Below are positions 53,787 to 63,215 of a stretch of 64,000 bases of DNA, in pieces. Within the stretch, counting starts at the first letter, position 1; every line of letters starts with the position of its first letter. The position numbers were made by a program, and so were the translations under genes. Source of the DNA: Mariniflexile litorale. Its GTDB lineage: Bacteria > Bacteroidota > Bacteroidia > Flavobacteriales > Flavobacteriaceae. A model generated the notes under the pieces. The model was given only the letters and a program-made list of their open reading frames with translations. It was not told the DNA's origin and did not search any database. The DNA lies in NCBI RefSeq assembly GCF_031128465.2, contig NZ_CP155618.1, positions 1,187,501 through 1,251,500 of the forward strand, read 5' to 3'.

Positions 53787-54521
53787 TTATTGAAAGTACG
53801 ATAAAAGTTCTGATTTTCTTGAGGCAGAAACCATAATTTGTTTTCCATTACTTAGCACCACGCTTCCCCCTTTTCCTTTAACATACTTTACTACTTCGTT
53901 TACGTTTACTAAATACGATTTATGTACTCTTGCAAAGCTACTATCAATCAATATATCTTCAAAGTATTTTAAGGTTTTGCTTACTATTTTTTTCTTATTG
54001 GTGTTCAAATGGATTTCAGTATAATTATCATCGGCTTTACAGAATAAAATATCTGCGGTATTGATGACTTCAAAACCATCTAATTGCGGAATGGTTATTT
54101 TCCCATTATCAGTATTAGTTTTCGGAACAAGCACTTGATCTTGAAGTGCATCTTCTTTCGTTTTAATTTCGGTAACATAATCAACTGCTTTGATAAGTTC
54201 GTCTATAGAGATAGGCTTCATTAAATAATAAGAAGCATGTGCATTTAAAGCATCCATAGCATAATGATTATAGGCGGTTACAAATATGGTTTCAAAATTT
54301 ATATCACCGACCTTGTCTAGTAAATCGAACGCATTGCCATAGGGCATTTCTACATCTAGAAACACCACATCTAAATCGTTGTTTCGTATTAATATCAAAG
54401 CTTCTTCTACGTTTGAAGCTTCACCAATAACAGAAACATTTGGGCAATATTTTTCGAGATAATTTTTTAGAATTTCTCTACTGGTTTCTTCGTCTTCTAC
54501 TATGATTGATGTTAATTTCAT
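53787..54521 (-). CDS. LytTR-family response regulator
   Basis: The 244-residue protein has a receiver domain with the phospho-acceptor Asp56 in DVVFLDVEMP and the acidic pocket VEDEETS. The C-terminal LytTR DNA-binding domain follows at about 140-240 (INTADILFCKADDNYTEI, FARVHKSYLVNVNEV). It should be phosphorylated by the LytS-like kinase encoded just upstream and bind DNA. Target genes are unknown. Confidence 0.94.
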   Translation of the reverse strand: MKLTSIIVEDEETSREILKNYLEKYCPNVSVIGEASNVEEALILIRNNDLDVVFLDVEMPYGNAFDLLDKVGDINFETIFVTAYNHYAMDALNAHASYYLMKPISIDELIKAVDYVTEIKTKEDALQDQVLVPKTNTDNGKITIPQLDGFEVINTADILFCKADDNYTEIHLNTNKKKIVSKTLKYFEDILIDSSFARVHKSYLVNVNEVVKYVKGKGGSVVLSNGKQIMVSASRKSELLSYFQ

Positions 54522-54645
54522 TCTGATACTTTTTATTACTTTGTTATGTTTGAAAATAATATTTGCGCTTCAACAGGCTCTGCGTGACATTTTTATTTCA
54601 AATTGGCTTTTAAATTAAAATTCAAAAATCGTTAATCGTATTTCA

Positions 54646-56808
54646 TTAATCTTTCCTAAGCGTTACAACAACTTTAGTCCCTGTGTCTTCTTCCTCTTGA
54701 AAATTGTCAATAAACACATCAACTTTATCTTTATACATCGCATTTAAAATAGACACACGTTTATTAATATTACCCATGCCTTTTGAGTTTTGCTTTTTCT
54801 GATTCTCAGTCTTTAGGGCTTTCGATTTTTGGCGCCCTATACCGTCATCTGAAATGGTGATTTTAATTTCGTCTGGATTAATTTGCGAAATAACAATCTC
54901 TAAAAACCCTTTTATTTTTTTATATCGTAACCCGTGCCACACAGCATTTTCTATATAAGGTTGCAACAACATGGGAGGAATTACAAAGTCGTTTATATTA
55001 ATATTTTCATCTATCGTGATATTATAATCGAACTTATCTTTAAACCTAAAATGTTCTAATTTGGTGTATAGTTCTAAAAGCTCTATTTCTTTTTCCAAAG
55101 GAATAAAATCTTCTTCACTATTTTCTAAAACAGCACGCATGAGTAATGAAAAATCGGTAAGGTATTTATTGGCAGCACGCTCGTCATTTGAAGCTATAAA
55201 ACTATTAACAGAGTTTAAGGCATTAAAAATAAAATGCGGATTCATTTGACTACGCAAGCTTTTTAATGCTAACAAATTATTTGCCAACCGTTGTTGTTTG
55301 ATATACTTAAACATTAAAAAGCCAGCAATTAATAATAATACAACCCCACCAATTAATGCATAAATAATAAATTTTTGGCTTTTAGCCTGTTCTAAATTAA
55401 GCTCATATTTACTTTCGGACAACTCCCTATCGCTCTCTAAACTTAAAATTCTGTTTTGTTTTGCAACAATATCTTTACTAAACCGTGCTGCTTGCGATAT
55501 TTCTTGCTCTTTTTTTGAATATAATTTATCTACTAAATCCACATAGCTTTGGTAGGCTATAAGGGCTTTATCAAACTCCCCTGCTTCTTTGTAAACTTCT
55601 GAAAGTTTTCTAGTAGCATCTTTTTGAACGATTAAATCTTCTTTGGTATCGGCTTCTTCAATACTTTTTTTTAAATATGGAATGGCATTCACATAATCTT
55701 TTTGAGAAGCATACGCGTTACCTATTTTATAATTTTGTTTTTGTAGTGTTAAGGCACTTTCATTATTAAAAACAGAATCCTTTTGAATGTCTTTTATTTG
55801 TTTTAAAGCTTCTTTTCTTAATTGAATTTCACTTGAATAATTATTTGTCTCATTCTGAAAATCGGCAACTTTTATTTTTTCTTCAACAGCTCTTTTCTTA
55901 TTTTGATTATTAGCTAGCTTTAACGATTCATTAAAAAAACTTTCTGCTTTTTGAGTTTCACCTTTAGCATTGTAAACCTGAGCTATTTTAGAGTTTAAAT
56001 CGGTAACCTTTGGAGAAATTAAATGTTTTTGTGCTATTTTTAAACCTTCATTATAAACGTTAATGGACGATTGATGTGATTTAGTTAACTGATAAACATC
56101 ACCAAGTCCTTCATACAATTCCACCAATTGCCAATTAGATAATTCCTTTTTGTTAATACTATTATAAATTTGAAGACTTTCTTGGTAGTTTTTGTTTAGT
56201 TTATAAGCCGAAGCCAATTTTAACTTAACCACATTTGTACTGATATTTTGAAGGCTAATTCTGTAGTTTGAAACTGCTAAATCATACTGTTTCCAATGTA
56301 AATAAACATCGCCTAAAACCTCATAAGCTTCACTGTTTTCTTTAGAAGAATTACTAGCTCCCAACGCTTTTTCAATAAATTGAATACTCTTTTTAGCATC
56401 TTTTTTTAAATGTGTTTCAGCTGAATCTATCAGTGATTTAAATAATTCTGGATTGGTTCTCGAATACTTTTTCTTAGAATATTGAATATCTTCTATACTC
56501 GGTTGCACCTCTACTTTAATACGTTCATTACTTTGAATCATGTAATAAACGGTTTCAAAATCTTTGTGTTTTATAGTAAGTTCATCACCCTTTCTTGCTT
56601 CAATTCTAAAATTTCCAGTTATATCGGTCGTCGTATAAGACCCTCCATTCACTTCAATATTCACATTTGCAATAGGATTGTGGGTATCGGCCTCAACCAC
56701 CATACCTCTAACAACAAACTTGGGTGAATTATCATTGCCTTGGGCCAACAAAAGTGTGGTACAAAACAACATACATAAAATTCCTATTTGTTTAATTACT
56801 AATCGCAT
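54646..56808 (-). CDS. LytS-type sensor histidine kinase with CarboxypepD-like and TPR sensor region
   Basis: I choose the ATG at 56808, which gives a signal peptide (MRLVIKQIGILCMLFCTTLLLAQ) and 720 residues. A CarboxypepD-regulatory-like domain comes first (about 30-95), then a long array of TPR repeats (AYEVLGDVYLHWKQYDLAVSNYR and others) to about 460. A transmembrane helix follows (FIIYALIGGVVLLLIAGFLMFKYI). The kinase part has NPHFIFNALNSVNSFI and the ATPase GIGRQKSKAL, of the LytS/His_kinase type. It pairs with the LytTR regulator encoded just downstream. The sensed signal is unknown; a periplasmic protein contact is plausible for the TPR array. Confidence 0.93.
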   Translation of the reverse strand: MRLVIKQIGILCMLFCTTLLLAQGNDNSPKFVVRGMVVEADTHNPIANVNIEVNGGSYTTTDITGNFRIEARKGDELTIKHKDFETVYYMIQSNERIKVEVQPSIEDIQYSKKKYSRTNPELFKSLIDSAETHLKKDAKKSIQFIEKALGASNSSKENSEAYEVLGDVYLHWKQYDLAVSNYRISLQNISTNVVKLKLASAYKLNKNYQESLQIYNSINKKELSNWQLVELYEGLGDVYQLTKSHQSSINVYNEGLKIAQKHLISPKVTDLNSKIAQVYNAKGETQKAESFFNESLKLANNQNKKRAVEEKIKVADFQNETNNYSSEIQLRKEALKQIKDIQKDSVFNNESALTLQKQNYKIGNAYASQKDYVNAIPYLKKSIEEADTKEDLIVQKDATRKLSEVYKEAGEFDKALIAYQSYVDLVDKLYSKKEQEISQAARFSKDIVAKQNRILSLESDRELSESKYELNLEQAKSQKFIIYALIGGVVLLLIAGFLMFKYIKQQRLANNLLALKSLRSQMNPHFIFNALNSVNSFIASNDERAANKYLTDFSLLMRAVLENSEEDFIPLEKEIELLELYTKLEHFRFKDKFDYNITIDENININDFVIPPMLLQPYIENAVWHGLRYKKIKGFLEIVISQINPDEIKITISDDGIGRQKSKALKTENQKKQNSKGMGNINKRVSILNAMYKDKVDVFIDNFQEEEDTGTKVVVTLRKD

Positions 56809-57017
56809 TATCATATAATAAAAGATAAACTTACGCACTTTACTTGATAAAATAAAATGAGGATTTAGCAAAAAGGGCTTGATTTTACGCTAAAAAGATG
56901 CGTTTACGCTTTTATATGACAAACTCACTCATTTAACTCTTGCCGTTACTCATTCTGCTTTTTTTAATAACTATGTTGCTTTTAGATTTACGGTATGAAT
57001 CAAAAAATAATAAAATC

Positions 57018-58172
57018 ATGAAAACACATTTTAAAACACTCGTATTTAGTATGGCTTTAATAGGATTTACAGCTTGCAACGCTAATAATAAAAAACCTAT
57101 TGAATACTCTCAAACAGAAACAACAAAAGACGAACCCAACAAACAATACATTAAAGTAGCTCTTTTACTAGACACAAGCAACAGTATGGACGGATTGATA
57201 GATCAAGCAAAAGCACAGCTTTGGGATATAGTAAACGAACTATCTTATGCCAAATGCGCCACTAATAAACCTAATTTAGAAATTGCTTTATATGAATATG
57301 GCAATGATAAATTAAATAGTCAAGAAGGTTATATCCGTCAAGTTTTGGCCTTTAGCAATGATTTAGATGAAATCTCAAAAGAACTTTTCTCATTAACAAC
57401 TAATGGTGGTGAAGAATATTGTGGACAAGTCATTCAAACATCCTTAAACCGGTTAAATTGGGGTAAAAATCCAGATGATTTAAAACTTATTTTTATTGCT
57501 GGAAACGAGCCTTTTACTCAAGGGAAGGTAAATTATAAAGATGTTTCGGTTAATGCTAAAGAAAAAGGCATCACCATAAACACCATTTTTTGTGGTGATT
57601 ATAACCAAGGCGTTTCAACATCATGGAAAGATGGAGCTGCTTTAACTAACGGTGATTATATGGCCATTAATCAAAACCAAACCACTATACATATTGTATC
57701 ACCTTATGACGATGAGATTCTGATACTAAATCAGAAATTGAATAAAACCTATGTGGTTTATGGCAAAATAGGAAAACAAAAAATGGCATTACAAGCAGAG
57801 CAAGATACTAATGCACAAGGTTACAGTAAAGCCAATGCCGTAAGTAGAACCGTTAGTAAAAGTTCGCATTTATATAAAAATGAAACTTGGGATTTGGTGG
57901 ATGCTGTTGAATTAGAAGAAGTTTCGGTTGAAGCTTTAGAGGATGATACCTTACCAGAAGAATTAAAAGGAAAATCGGCTGATGAAATCAAAAAATATGT
58001 TTCAGAAAAAAAGAAAGAGCGCGAACACATTCAAAATAAAATTCAAGAATTAAATGCGAAACGTAAAGTGTATATCTCAGAACAAAAAAAAGACAATAAA
58101 AATGGTTTAGAAAATGCCATGACCAACGCTATTAAAGAGCAAGCTAAAAAGAAGAAATATACTTGGAATTAA
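57018..58172 (+). CDS. von Willebrand A (VWA) domain lipoprotein
   Basis: The 384-residue protein starts at the ATG at 57018 with a lipoprotein signal (Cys20 in LIGFTAC); an earlier ORF start at 56940 adds unrelated residues. The VWA domain carries the MIDAS motif DTSNSMDG. A later region GNEPFTQGKVNYKDVSVNAKEKG completes the fold, followed by a Glu/Lys-rich helical tail (SADEIKKYVSEKKKEREHIQ). VWA domains bind metal and mediate protein contacts. The partner is unknown. It is divergent from the kinase gene, and they could share a promoter region. Confidence 0.88.
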   Translation: MKTHFKTLVFSMALIGFTACNANNKKPIEYSQTETTKDEPNKQYIKVALLLDTSNSMDGLIDQAKAQLWDIVNELSYAKCATNKPNLEIALYEYGNDKLNSQEGYIRQVLAFSNDLDEISKELFSLTTNGGEEYCGQVIQTSLNRLNWGKNPDDLKLIFIAGNEPFTQGKVNYKDVSVNAKEKGITINTIFCGDYNQGVSTSWKDGAALTNGDYMAINQNQTTIHIVSPYDDEILILNQKLNKTYVVYGKIGKQKMALQAEQDTNAQGYSKANAVSRTVSKSSHLYKNETWDLVDAVELEEVSVEALEDDTLPEELKGKSADEIKKYVSEKKKEREHIQNKIQELNAKRKVYISEQKKDNKNGLENAMTNAIKEQAKKKKYTWN

Positions 58173-58181
58173 AAACTGACC

Positions 58182-58258
58182 ATCATTACGAAGGAAGTAT
58201 GACTAAAGTAATCTTTTCAAAAGAGGAAGATTGCCACGTCATACCTCCTCGCAATGAC
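58182..58258. repeat. Dispersed palindromic repeat pair, copies 2a and 2b
   Basis: A right half at 58228-58258 reads AGATTGCCACG to CTCCTCGCAATGAC and is the same core as 3717-3749. A degenerate inverted copy lies at 58182-58215 (CATTACGAAGGAAGTATGAC, then AAGTAATCTT). The pair can form a long hairpin between two convergent genes, so it may also end transcription. The match to copy 1 is by direct comparison within the window. Confidence 0.75.
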
Positions 58259-58274
58259 TACTTCCTATTTAATT

Positions 58275-59282
58275 TTAGTTTACCGCAGGACATTGGCAAT
58301 CATAACGGACTCTTCTACAATTAAAATTATAGCCTAAGGTTAATTGATGAAAACCTCCGTTAGTAAACACTACCGAGTTAGATTGATAGGTATAAGTATA
58401 GGCAAATACAAACTCGTTATAATTCACTCCTAAAATAGGTGTAATTTGTTGTAATTTTTGACTAGCTACAGTCCCTGAACTGGTTTGGTATTGAGCACCA
58501 TCTAAACTTGTTCTATACGATAAACCTCCCCAAATTTTACCAAAATCCATCTGTTTATATGCTTTAGCATTAATATCTAAAGATGCTTCTTGAGTACCGT
58601 CTTTATACTGAAACATCAAAGAGGGTTCGTAACTCCATTCGCTTCCATATTTACTAAACACATTTCCAAGCGAAAACAAATAGCGTCGTAAATTACTTGT
58701 TATCTTAATATCATTGTTAACTCCTGCATTTTTTAGCATATTTTTCACGGTACCATGTACATAAAAATCTAAAAAATGGTATGAGAAACCTAAATCTATA
58801 TTAAAATTAGTTTCGTTCTGTACAACACCATCAATTATAGGGTCTGGACCATCAAACAAAAAAGAAGTTTCATCTAATTTATATTGAATAAACCCCGCAC
58901 TTAAACCGAAAGAAAGCATATTTAAATCAGACTCCGTTCTAGAAAACATGAGGTGATGTACATAGGTTGCATAAGCGCCCGATTGCGAATGATATCCATT
59001 TTTATCAGTATACAAAATGCCACCAATAGCAGAAGAACTTTCTCCTATTCTCCCATTTATACTTAAAGTTGAAAGTTTAGGAGCATCTTCATGTCCAAAC
59101 CATTGTTGGCGCGAAGTTAATCTTACTTTAGAACAATTAGCAATTCCTGCCATAGAGGGATGAATTAGGTAATAATTATCAGTAAGATAATCGGTGTATA
59201 TAGGCAACCCTTCTTGCGAATTTACAGTATGAAAGCATAAAACGCTTACTACTGCTACCATGAAAATATTCTTTAACTTCAT
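58275..59282 (-). CDS. PorP/SprF-family outer-membrane protein (type IX secretion related)
   Basis: The 335-residue protein has a signal peptide (MKLKNIFMVAVVSVLCFHTVNSQ) and the PorP/SprF family start TDYLTDNYYLIHPSMAGIANCSKVRLTSRQQW, followed by barrel strands to the end. Such proteins are linked to type IX secretion and gliding, often with a large partner secreted adhesin; no such partner lies here. The C-terminus is Cys-rich (NCRRVRYDCQCPAVN), which is unusual but not unique. Confidence 0.93.
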   Translation of the reverse strand: MKLKNIFMVAVVSVLCFHTVNSQEGLPIYTDYLTDNYYLIHPSMAGIANCSKVRLTSRQQWFGHEDAPKLSTLSINGRIGESSSAIGGILYTDKNGYHSQSGAYATYVHHLMFSRTESDLNMLSFGLSAGFIQYKLDETSFLFDGPDPIIDGVVQNETNFNIDLGFSYHFLDFYVHGTVKNMLKNAGVNNDIKITSNLRRYLFSLGNVFSKYGSEWSYEPSLMFQYKDGTQEASLDINAKAYKQMDFGKIWGGLSYRTSLDGAQYQTSSGTVASQKLQQITPILGVNYNEFVFAYTYTYQSNSVVFTNGGFHQLTLGYNFNCRRVRYDCQCPAVN

Positions 59283-59432
59283 AAGTTCACTCAGGTTAGT
59301 TCTAAATATGACACAAACGTCCTAATTATTAAAAAATCAAATAAAAAAAGACAGAGTATTAACTGCATCCTTTCATCCCTAAAAAAGAGGCAACAAAACT
59401 CAAATATATGGATATCTAAAGTTTTCTTTTAG

Positions 59433-59440
59433 TATTTTTG
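59433..59440 (+). promoter_or_regulatory. -7 box of the nfu gene
   Basis: TATTTTTG matches TAnnTTTG and lies 16 nt before the ATG, implying a very short leader. No convincing -33 was found. Confidence 0.45.
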
Positions 59441-59456
59441 TGAAAAATTAGCTGAA

Positions 59457-60359
59457 ATGAATACTTTCAAGGTTTCTGTGCAAGAAACATCAAATAACGC
59501 CATAATTAAATTCGAACTTAACGAGTTTATCACCAAACACCAAAGTTTTGAATTCAACAATATAGATGAAGCTAAAGCATCTCCTTTGGCACAACAATTA
59601 TTTTATTTGCCTTTTGTTAAAAAGGTTTATATCTCTGGGAACTTTATCGCAGTAGAGCGCTATGATATTGTAGAGTGGAACGATGTGCAAGATGAAGTAG
59701 CTGAGCAAATTGAAGCTTATTTAAATGATGGAGGTATTGTTATTGAAGAAAGTACCCAGGCAAAAAAAGTACCTGTTACAGTTTATGCTGAAAGTACTCC
59801 TAACCCCTCGGTAATGAAATTTGTTGCTAACAAAAAAATAGTAACAACTCTTTTTGAATTCACTTCCATAGACGAAGCTAAATTATCACCATTGGCAACC
59901 GAGTTATTCCATTTCCCATTTATTAAAAGCATTTTTATTGATGAAAATTACGTGTCCATCACTAAATACGACATGGCGGAATGGCAAGATATCACTATTG
60001 AACTTCGTGAATTTATAAGAAACTATATTGAAAACGGCAAAGATGTTGTACTACCTCATGCTGCTGAAACTTTAAAAAAATCAACACCACAATTAGACTC
60101 CCAATATGAATCGTTAGATGACACATCTAAAGAAATTATTAATATTTTAGAAGAATATATAAAACCTGCCGTGGCGAGTGATGGTGGTAATATTCAATTC
60201 ATATCGTATGATGCTGAAAGCAAAAATGTAAGCGTGATGCTACAAGGTGCTTGTAGCGGCTGCCCATCTTCAACTTATACCTTAAAAAGTGGTATTGAAA
60301 ATATGTTAAAAGAAATGCTAAAAGGCAAAGTAGAAACAGTTGAAGCTATAAACGGTTAA
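59457..60359 (+). CDS. NifU/Nfu-type iron-sulfur carrier with two N-terminal Nfu_N domains
   Basis: The 300-residue protein has two similar N-terminal domains (about 1-90 and 105-195), each with EAKxSPLAxxLFxxPFxKxxxI and a W-x-D motif. A C-terminal NifU domain follows, with Cys266 and Cys269 in GACSGCPSSTYTLKSGIENML. Nfu proteins carry Fe-S clusters to target enzymes. Two N-domains in tandem is unusual compared with single-domain Nfu. It is followed by dodecin. Confidence 0.94.
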   Translation: MNTFKVSVQETSNNAIIKFELNEFITKHQSFEFNNIDEAKASPLAQQLFYLPFVKKVYISGNFIAVERYDIVEWNDVQDEVAEQIEAYLNDGGIVIEESTQAKKVPVTVYAESTPNPSVMKFVANKKIVTTLFEFTSIDEAKLSPLATELFHFPFIKSIFIDENYVSITKYDMAEWQDITIELREFIRNYIENGKDVVLPHAAETLKKSTPQLDSQYESLDDTSKEIINILEEYIKPAVASDGGNIQFISYDAESKNVSVMLQGACSGCPSSTYTLKSGIENMLKEMLKGKVETVEAING

Positions 60360-60408
60360 TTGCATTAATTTTACTAACTTTAAGTTTTTCACTTAAATTC
60401 TTAAAATT

Positions 60409-60609
60409 ATGTCTGTATTAAAAGTTATTGAGATTTTATCAAGTTCTGATGAAAGCTGGGAAGACGCAACCAGAAAAGCAGTAAAACATGCTTCTAAAAG
60501 CGTAAAAAACATTCGTTCTGTATATGTGCAAGACCAAAGTGCCACTGTAAAAGATGGCGAGGTAACAGAGTTTAGAGTAAACCTGAAAATCACTTTTGAA
60601 GTGAATTAA
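60409..60609 (+). CDS. Dodecin
   Basis: The 66-residue protein has the dodecin fold: a beta-alpha-beta-beta unit with VIEILSSSDESWEDATRKAVKHAS and a C-terminal FRVNLKITFEV. Twelve copies form a shell that stores flavin or coenzyme A. It follows the nfu gene by 49 nt on the same strand, so cotranscription is likely, and is followed by a terminator. Confidence 0.95.
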   Translation: MSVLKVIEILSSSDESWEDATRKAVKHASKSVKNIRSVYVQDQSATVKDGEVTEFRVNLKITFEVN

Positions 60610-60629
60610 TTAGCATTAATTAATATTAT

Positions 60630-60659
60630 AAGCGTTCATAAAATTAGGACGCTTTTTTT
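60630..60659 (+). terminator. Intrinsic terminator after the dodecin gene
   Basis: An 8-bp stem (AAGCGTTC paired with GGACGCTT, one G-U) with a 9-nt loop is followed by a T run at 60653-60659. Confidence 0.85.
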
Positions 60660-60686
60660 ATACTTAATTTTCTCTAACTTTGAGTA

Positions 60687-62789
60687 ATGAAACATAAACT
60701 ACTCCTATTATTTATATATATAGTAAGTTGTAAAGGTCAGAACCAAGAAATCATGGACTACCAACATACCAACGATTTAATACATGAAACCAGCCCTTAT
60801 TTGCTGCAACACGCCCATAATCCAGTAAACTGGAATGCTTGGAATAACAAAACATTGGCTAAAGCCAAAGAAGAAAATAAATTAATACTTATAAGTGTTG
60901 GTTATGCTGCTTGCCATTGGTGTCATGTTATGGAACATGAAAGCTTTGAAGATAGTTTGGTGGCACAAGTAATGAATAAAAATTTTACAAATATAAAAGT
61001 AGACAGAGAAGAACGTCCTGATGTAGATCAAGTTTATATGAACGCTGTTCAACTTATGACAGGTAGTGGCGGCTGGCCCATGAATGTTATTGCCTTACCA
61101 GATGGCAGGCCTGTTTGGGGTGGCACTTATTTTAAAAAAGAACAATGGATTAGTGCCCTTAATCAAATTTCAAAACTTTATATCGACGATCCAAAAAAGC
61201 TTTATGATTATGCAGATAAACTAGAGCAAGGTATTAAATCTATAAACATTGTTAATTTAAACACAGATGAACCGGTTTTTGAAAAGAACTTTCTGGATGT
61301 AGCCGTTAAAAATTGGTCTGATCATTTTGATAACAAAGAAGGAGGCATGCGGGCTACTCCAAAGTTTATGATGCCGAACAACTATCATTTTTTATTGCGA
61401 TACGCCTCCCAAAATAATGACAAAAAATTACTAGATTTTGTAAATTTAACACTTACAAAAATGGCTTATGGTGGTATTTTTGATCATGTTGGTGGTGGTT
61501 TTTCCAGATATTCTACAGATAGCAAATGGCATGTGCCACACTTTGAGAAAATGCTTTATGATAATGCGCAGTTAGTGAGCCTTTATTCCGATGCATATCT
61601 CGTCACAAAAAACGAATTATACAAAAATGTAGTTACCCAAACTTTAGATTATATAAGTCGGGATATGACCACCAAAAATGGTGCGTTTTATTCTTCACTA
61701 GATGCAGATAGCACAAATCCCGAAGGAAAATTAGAAGAAGGTGCTTTTTATGTTTGGCAAAAAGAAGAACTTAAAACTCTTTTAAAAGACGACTTTAACT
61801 TATTTTCAGATTATTACAACATCAATAATTATGGACTTTGGGAACACAGTAATTATGTGCTTATAAGAAACGCTGACGCTGCAGCTATTATTGATAAGTA
61901 TAAGATAACAAAAGAAGATTTAGATAGCAAAATAAAGAATTGGAAAAAAACACTGTTAGACATTAGAAACAAGCGGGCAAAACCAAGATTAGACGACAAA
62001 ACATTAACCTCATGGAATGCCCTCATGCTTAAAGCTTATGTGAATGCCTATAGTGTGTTTAATGCTAAAAGCTACCTACATGCTGCAGAAAAAAATGCTG
62101 CTTTTATAAAAGAAAATCAACTTCGTAAAGACGGCGGATTAAATCATAGTTATAAAAACGGAAAAAGCACCATTAATGGCTATCTTGAAGATTATGCAGC
62201 AACCATTGATGCTTATTTAGCACTTTATGAAATTACTCTAAGTGAAAAATGGTTAACCACGGCTAAAGACTTAACCGATTATACCTTCATTCATTTTTTT
62301 GATAGCACTAGTAAAATGTTCTTTTTTACCTCCAATTTAGATAGTGATTTAGTTTCAAGAAGTATTGAATATCGTGACAATGTAATCCCTGCAAGCAATT
62401 CTATTATGGCAAAAAATCTGTTTAAATTATCACATTATTTCGATAATGACCACTATAGAAATACTGCTGTAACTATTTTAAACAATGTAAAACCCGAAAT
62501 ACAGGAGTCTCCTTCTGGTTATTCAAACTGGTTAGATTTAATGATGAATTACACCCACCCTTATTATGAAGTGGCAATTGTTGGAAAGGATGCAAAACAA
62601 AAAATATTAGAATTAAATAAAACTTACTTACCCAATAAATTAATTGCTGGCAGTATCTCCGAAAATAATTTACCTCTGTTAGAAAACCGGTATAACCCAA
62701 ATACCACTTTAATTTATGTTTGTGTAAACAGAGCTTGTAAACTACCTGTATCGGAAGTTAAGCAAGCTATTAAATTTTTAAAAGAATGA
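60687..62789 (+). CDS. DUF255 thioredoxin-domain lipoprotein (YyaL/SPATA20-like)
   Basis: The 700-residue protein has a lipoprotein signal (Cys15 in FIYIVSC). The thioredoxin-like DUF255 domain contains the pair Cys76 and Cys79 in [17 protein letters not shown], and the later [29 protein letters not shown] is typical. The rest is a six-hairpin (alpha/alpha) barrel of the type found in N-acylglucosamine epimerase-like proteins. Its reaction is unknown in this family. A DUF1304 gene overlaps its end by 4 nt. Confidence 0.92.
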   Translation: MKHKLLLLFIYIVSCKGQNQEIMDYQHTNDLIHETSPYLLQHAHNPVNWNAWNNKTLAKAKEENKLILISVGYAACHWCHVMEHESFEDSLVAQVMNKNFTNIKVDREERPDVDQVYMNAVQLMTGSGGWPMNVIALPDGRPVWGGTYFKKEQWISALNQISKLYIDDPKKLYDYADKLEQGIKSINIVNLNTDEPVFEKNFLDVAVKNWSDHFDNKEGGMRATPKFMMPNNYHFLLRYASQNNDKKLLDFVNLTLTKMAYGGIFDHVGGGFSRYSTDSKWHVPHFEKMLYDNAQLVSLYSDAYLVTKNELYKNVVTQTLDYISRDMTTKNGAFYSSLDADSTNPEGKLEEGAFYVWQKEELKTLLKDDFNLFSDYYNINNYGLWEHSNYVLIRNADAAAIIDKYKITKEDLDSKIKNWKKTLLDIRNKRAKPRLDDKTLTSWNALMLKAYVNAYSVFNAKSYLHAAEKNAAFIKENQLRKDGGLNHSYKNGKSTINGYLEDYAATIDAYLALYEITLSEKWLTTAKDLTDYTFIHFFDSTSKMFFFTSNLDSDLVSRSIEYRDNVIPASNSIMAKNLFKLSHYFDNDHYRNTAVTILNNVKPEIQESPSGYSNWLDLMMNYTHPYYEVAIVGKDAKQKILELNKTYLPNKLIAGSISENNLPLLENRYNPNTTLIYVCVNRACKLPVSEVKQAIKFLKE

Positions 62790-63175
62790 CATATTTAATA
62801 ATCACTTTAATTGCTTTTGTAGCTTTAGAACACTTCTATTTTTTAATCTTAGAAATGTTTTTATGGACAAAACCCAAAGGCATGAAAGCATTTGGATTGA
62901 AATCGAAACAATTTGCAGAAGACACTAAGGTTCTAGCTGCAAACCAAGGCCTGTATAATGGCTTTTTATCAGCAGGATTGGTGTTTTCAATCATTCAAAA
63001 AGATATTCAAACAGCTGCTTTTTTTCTTGTTTGTGTAATTATTGCTGGCATTTATGGAGCTTACTCTACAAAACAAATAAAACTATTTTATGTGCAAGCA
63101 GTTCCTGCCATCATCGCTTTAATTAGTTGTTTTTTTGTAAAACTTAACTTTTACTTTACTGCCGTTTGCGTTTAA
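62786..63175 (+). CDS. DUF1304 membrane protein
   Basis: The 129-residue protein has four transmembrane helices and matches DUF1304 ([41 protein letters not shown]). Its start overlaps the preceding stop (ATGA), so the two are translationally coupled. Its function is unknown. Confidence 0.9.
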   Translation: MTYLIITLIAFVALEHFYFLILEMFLWTKPKGMKAFGLKSKQFAEDTKVLAANQGLYNGFLSAGLVFSIIQKDIQTAAFFLVCVIIAGIYGAYSTKQIKLFYVQAVPAIIALISCFFVKLNFYFTAVCV

Positions 63176-63215
63176 AGTTTTTAACTTTAAACATTAATAA
63201 ATTATAAATACAATT

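Noticed and set aside
60675-60682. TAACTTTG as a promoter -7 box for the DUF255 gene
   Set aside because: It is only 4 nt from the start codon, which would put the transcript start inside the gene, and there is no -33 element; the signal peptide shows that the ATG at 60687 is real.
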